A stretch of 5,847 bases of DNA from Rhizorhabdus sp. (GTDB taxonomy: Bacteria; Pseudomonadota; Alphaproteobacteria; Sphingomonadales; Sphingomonadaceae): contig SCUQ01000458.1 of NCBI GenBank assembly GCA_004297635.1, positions 1 to 5,847 on the forward strand, read 5' to 3'. The position numbers were made by a program, and so were the translations under genes. Below are positions 4,699 to 5,847 of the stretch, piece by piece (position 1 is the stretch's first letter; every line of letters starts with the position of its first letter). Under the pieces are notes generated by a model. The model did not search any database, was not told the origin of the DNA, and saw nothing but the letters and a program-made list of their open reading frames with translations.

Positions 4699-5847
4699 AT
4701 GCTTCCCATCCACGCCGTCCTGCCCGATCTGATTGCCGCGTTGCGCGATGGGCCTAATGCGGTGCTGGTCGCGCCGCCGGGCGCGGGCAAGACGACGGCG
4801 GTGGCGCCGGCGCTGCTCGATCAACCCTGGTGCAGTGGACAGATATTGCTGCTGTCGCCCCGCCGCCTCGCCGCGCGTGCGGCGGCCGAGCGGATGGCTG
4901 AACAGGCGGGGGAGCCGGTCGGGCGGACGATCGGCTATGCGACCAGGCTCGACAGCAAGCAGTCGGCAGCGACCCGCATCCTGGTCGTCACCGAAGGCAT
5001 CTTCGTCAACCGCATCCAGGCCGAGCCCGATCTGCCGGGCATTTCCGCCGTGCTGTTCGACGAGGTCCATGAGCGCAGCCTCGACAGCGATTTCGGCCTG
5101 GCGCTGGCGCTCGATGCGCAGGCCGCGCTGCGCCCCGACCTTCGCCTGGTCGCCATGTCGGCGACGCTCGACGGGGGCCGTTTTTCCGCCCTGATGAGCG
5201 ATGCGCCGCTGATCGAAAGCGAAGGGCGTGGTTTCCCGCTCGACATCCGTCATGTCGCCCGCGCGGCCGAGAAGCGGATCGAGGATGAGATGGCCCCGGC
5301 GATCCGCCGCGCACTGGCGGAAGAGGGTGGCAGCCTGCTCGCCTTCCTGCCCGGCGTGGCGGAGATCGAGCGGACCGCCGAGCGGCTGGAGGGCCAGCTT
5401 CCCGCCGATGTCGTCCTGCACCGGCTGCACGGCTCGCTCGAGCCCGCCGAGCAGCGCGCCGCGATCGCGCCGTCGCCGCCGGGTATGCGCAAGCTCGTCC
5501 TCGCCACGTCGATCGCGGAGACGAGCATCACTATCGACGGCCTGCGTATCGTCGTCGATTCGGGGCTCGCGCGTCGTCCGCGCTATGACCGCGCGGCGGG
5601 GATGACGCGGCTCGTCACCGAGCGGGCCAGCCAGGCGGCGGTCACACAGCGAGCCGGCCGCGCCGGGCGTCAGCAGCCGGGTGTGGTCTATCGGTTGTGG
5701 GAGGCAGCGGCGACCGCCGGCCTGCCCCGATATGATCCGCCGGAGATATTGGAGACCGATCTTTCGGCGCTGACGCTCGATTGCGCGATCTGGGGCGTGG
5801 CGGATCCGGCGTCGTTGCGCTGGCTCGATCCGCCGCCCGCGGCTGCG
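4699..5847 (+). CDS. hrpB: ATP-dependent DEAH-type helicase HrpB, N-terminal 383 residues (runs off the right edge)
   Basis: An open frame with no stop up to the window end, giving 383 residues of a protein usually near 820. Superfamily 2 helicase motifs in order: I APPGAGKTT (25-33), Ia SPRRLAARAAAERMA (53-67), TEG (98-100), II DEVH (121-124, in DEVHERSLDSD), III SAT (154-156), IV region LAFLPGVAEI (214-223), V LATSIAETSITIDG (268-281) and VI QRAGRAGR (317-324). Both RecA-like domains are therefore complete and the winged-helix start is included; the ratchet and HrpB-specific C-terminus lie outside. HrpA is unlikely because the opening LPIHAVLPDLIAAL and DEVHERSLDSD are HrpB-like. The cellular role of HrpB is poorly known; an RNA-dependent ATPase role is assumed from family. 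ATG 4699 fits the family start but has no visible ribosome site. An in-frame ATG at 4651 lies inside the repeat upstream and would add 16 residues. It probably follows the prenyl synthase in one transcript, interrupted by the repeat, or uses an unseen promoter. Confidence 0.95.
   Translation, partial: MLPIHAVLPDLIAALRDGPNAVLVAPPGAGKTTAVAPALLDQPWCSGQILLLSPRRLAARAAAERMAEQAGEPVGRTIGYATRLDSKQSAATRILVVTEGIFVNRIQAEPDLPGISAVLFDEVHERSLDSDFGLALALDAQAALRPDLRLVAMSATLDGGRFSALMSDAPLIESEGRGFPLDIRHVARAAEKRIEDEMAPAIRRALAEEGGSLLAFLPGVAEIERTAERLEGQLPADVVLHRLHGSLEPAEQRAAIAPSPPGMRKLVLATSIAETSITIDGLRIVVDSGLARRPRYDRAAGMTRLVTERASQAAVTQRAGRAGRQQPGVVYRLWEAAATAGLPRYDPPEILETDLSALTLDCAIWGVADPASLRWLDPPPAAA

Noticed and set aside
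4563..4790. Minus-strand 75-codon frame with VIPAEAEI and APAFAGVT
   Set aside because: Those peptides are translated REP sequence. The rest is antisense to hrpB, so I treat it as a repeat, not a gene.
3499..5430. Very long minus-strand open frame (643 codons) opposite the prenyl synthase and hrpB genes
   Set aside because: It runs antisense across two well-conserved genes and an intergenic repeat, has no domain pattern and is low-complexity Arg/Gly/Gln rich. It is an artefact of high GC.
1..5847. A novel defence, mobile or biosynthetic system
   Set aside because: All genes are recognisable core or regulatory families with uniform composition and intact motifs. No integrase, transposase, toxin-antitoxin, CRISPR repeat or cargo gene is visible.

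Overview
The window is GC-rich, with G/C-biased third codon positions. Its genes look like those of an alphaproteobacterium, most likely a member of the Sphingomonadales. That placement rests on the recalled style of the proteins (a monofunctional AroQ chorismate mutase with a DEVI-H-H end, a long-chain prenyl synthase, HrpB, and a PepSY/OmpR/kinase operon) and on REP-type palindromes reading GTCA(C/T)CCCGGC; no database search was done. The content is mainly conserved housekeeping genes. I see no phage, insertion sequence, CRISPR, tRNA or defence system.

Left part (1-1158, minus strand): a signalling operon read right to left. It encodes a small exported PepSY-like protein, then an OmpR/PhoB-type response regulator 24 bases later, then a membrane sensor histidine kinase whose start overlaps the regulator's stop. 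Only the first 58 or so kinase residues are inside the window. The order resembles rhizobial feuN-feuP-feuQ, in which a small periplasmic protein restrains the kinase.

Middle part (1248-3387): a divergent 89-base gap leads into uup, a duplicated-ATPase ABC-F protein acting at the ribosome. It converges on a short minus-strand chorismate mutase (first step from chorismate to phenylalanine and tyrosine). The 67 bases between them hold a REP-like hairpin and a perfect 14-base palindrome.

Right part (3547-5847, plus strand): after a 159-base divergent gap comes a long-chain polyprenyl diphosphate synthase (ubiquinone side chain), then an 88-base composite inverted-repeat element, then the first 383 residues of the DEAH-box helicase HrpB, which runs off the window. 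The three right-hand genes share no pathway beyond core metabolism: chorismate is the branch point for aromatic amino acids and, via 4-hydroxybenzoate, for the ubiquinone ring, while the prenyl synthase supplies the tail. That link is suggestive but probably not functional coupling.

The points most worth a second look are the PepSY-regulator-kinase operon, the composite REP element abutting hrpB (with an alternative hrpB start inside it), and the His in place of the catalytic Gln of E. coli chorismate mutase.
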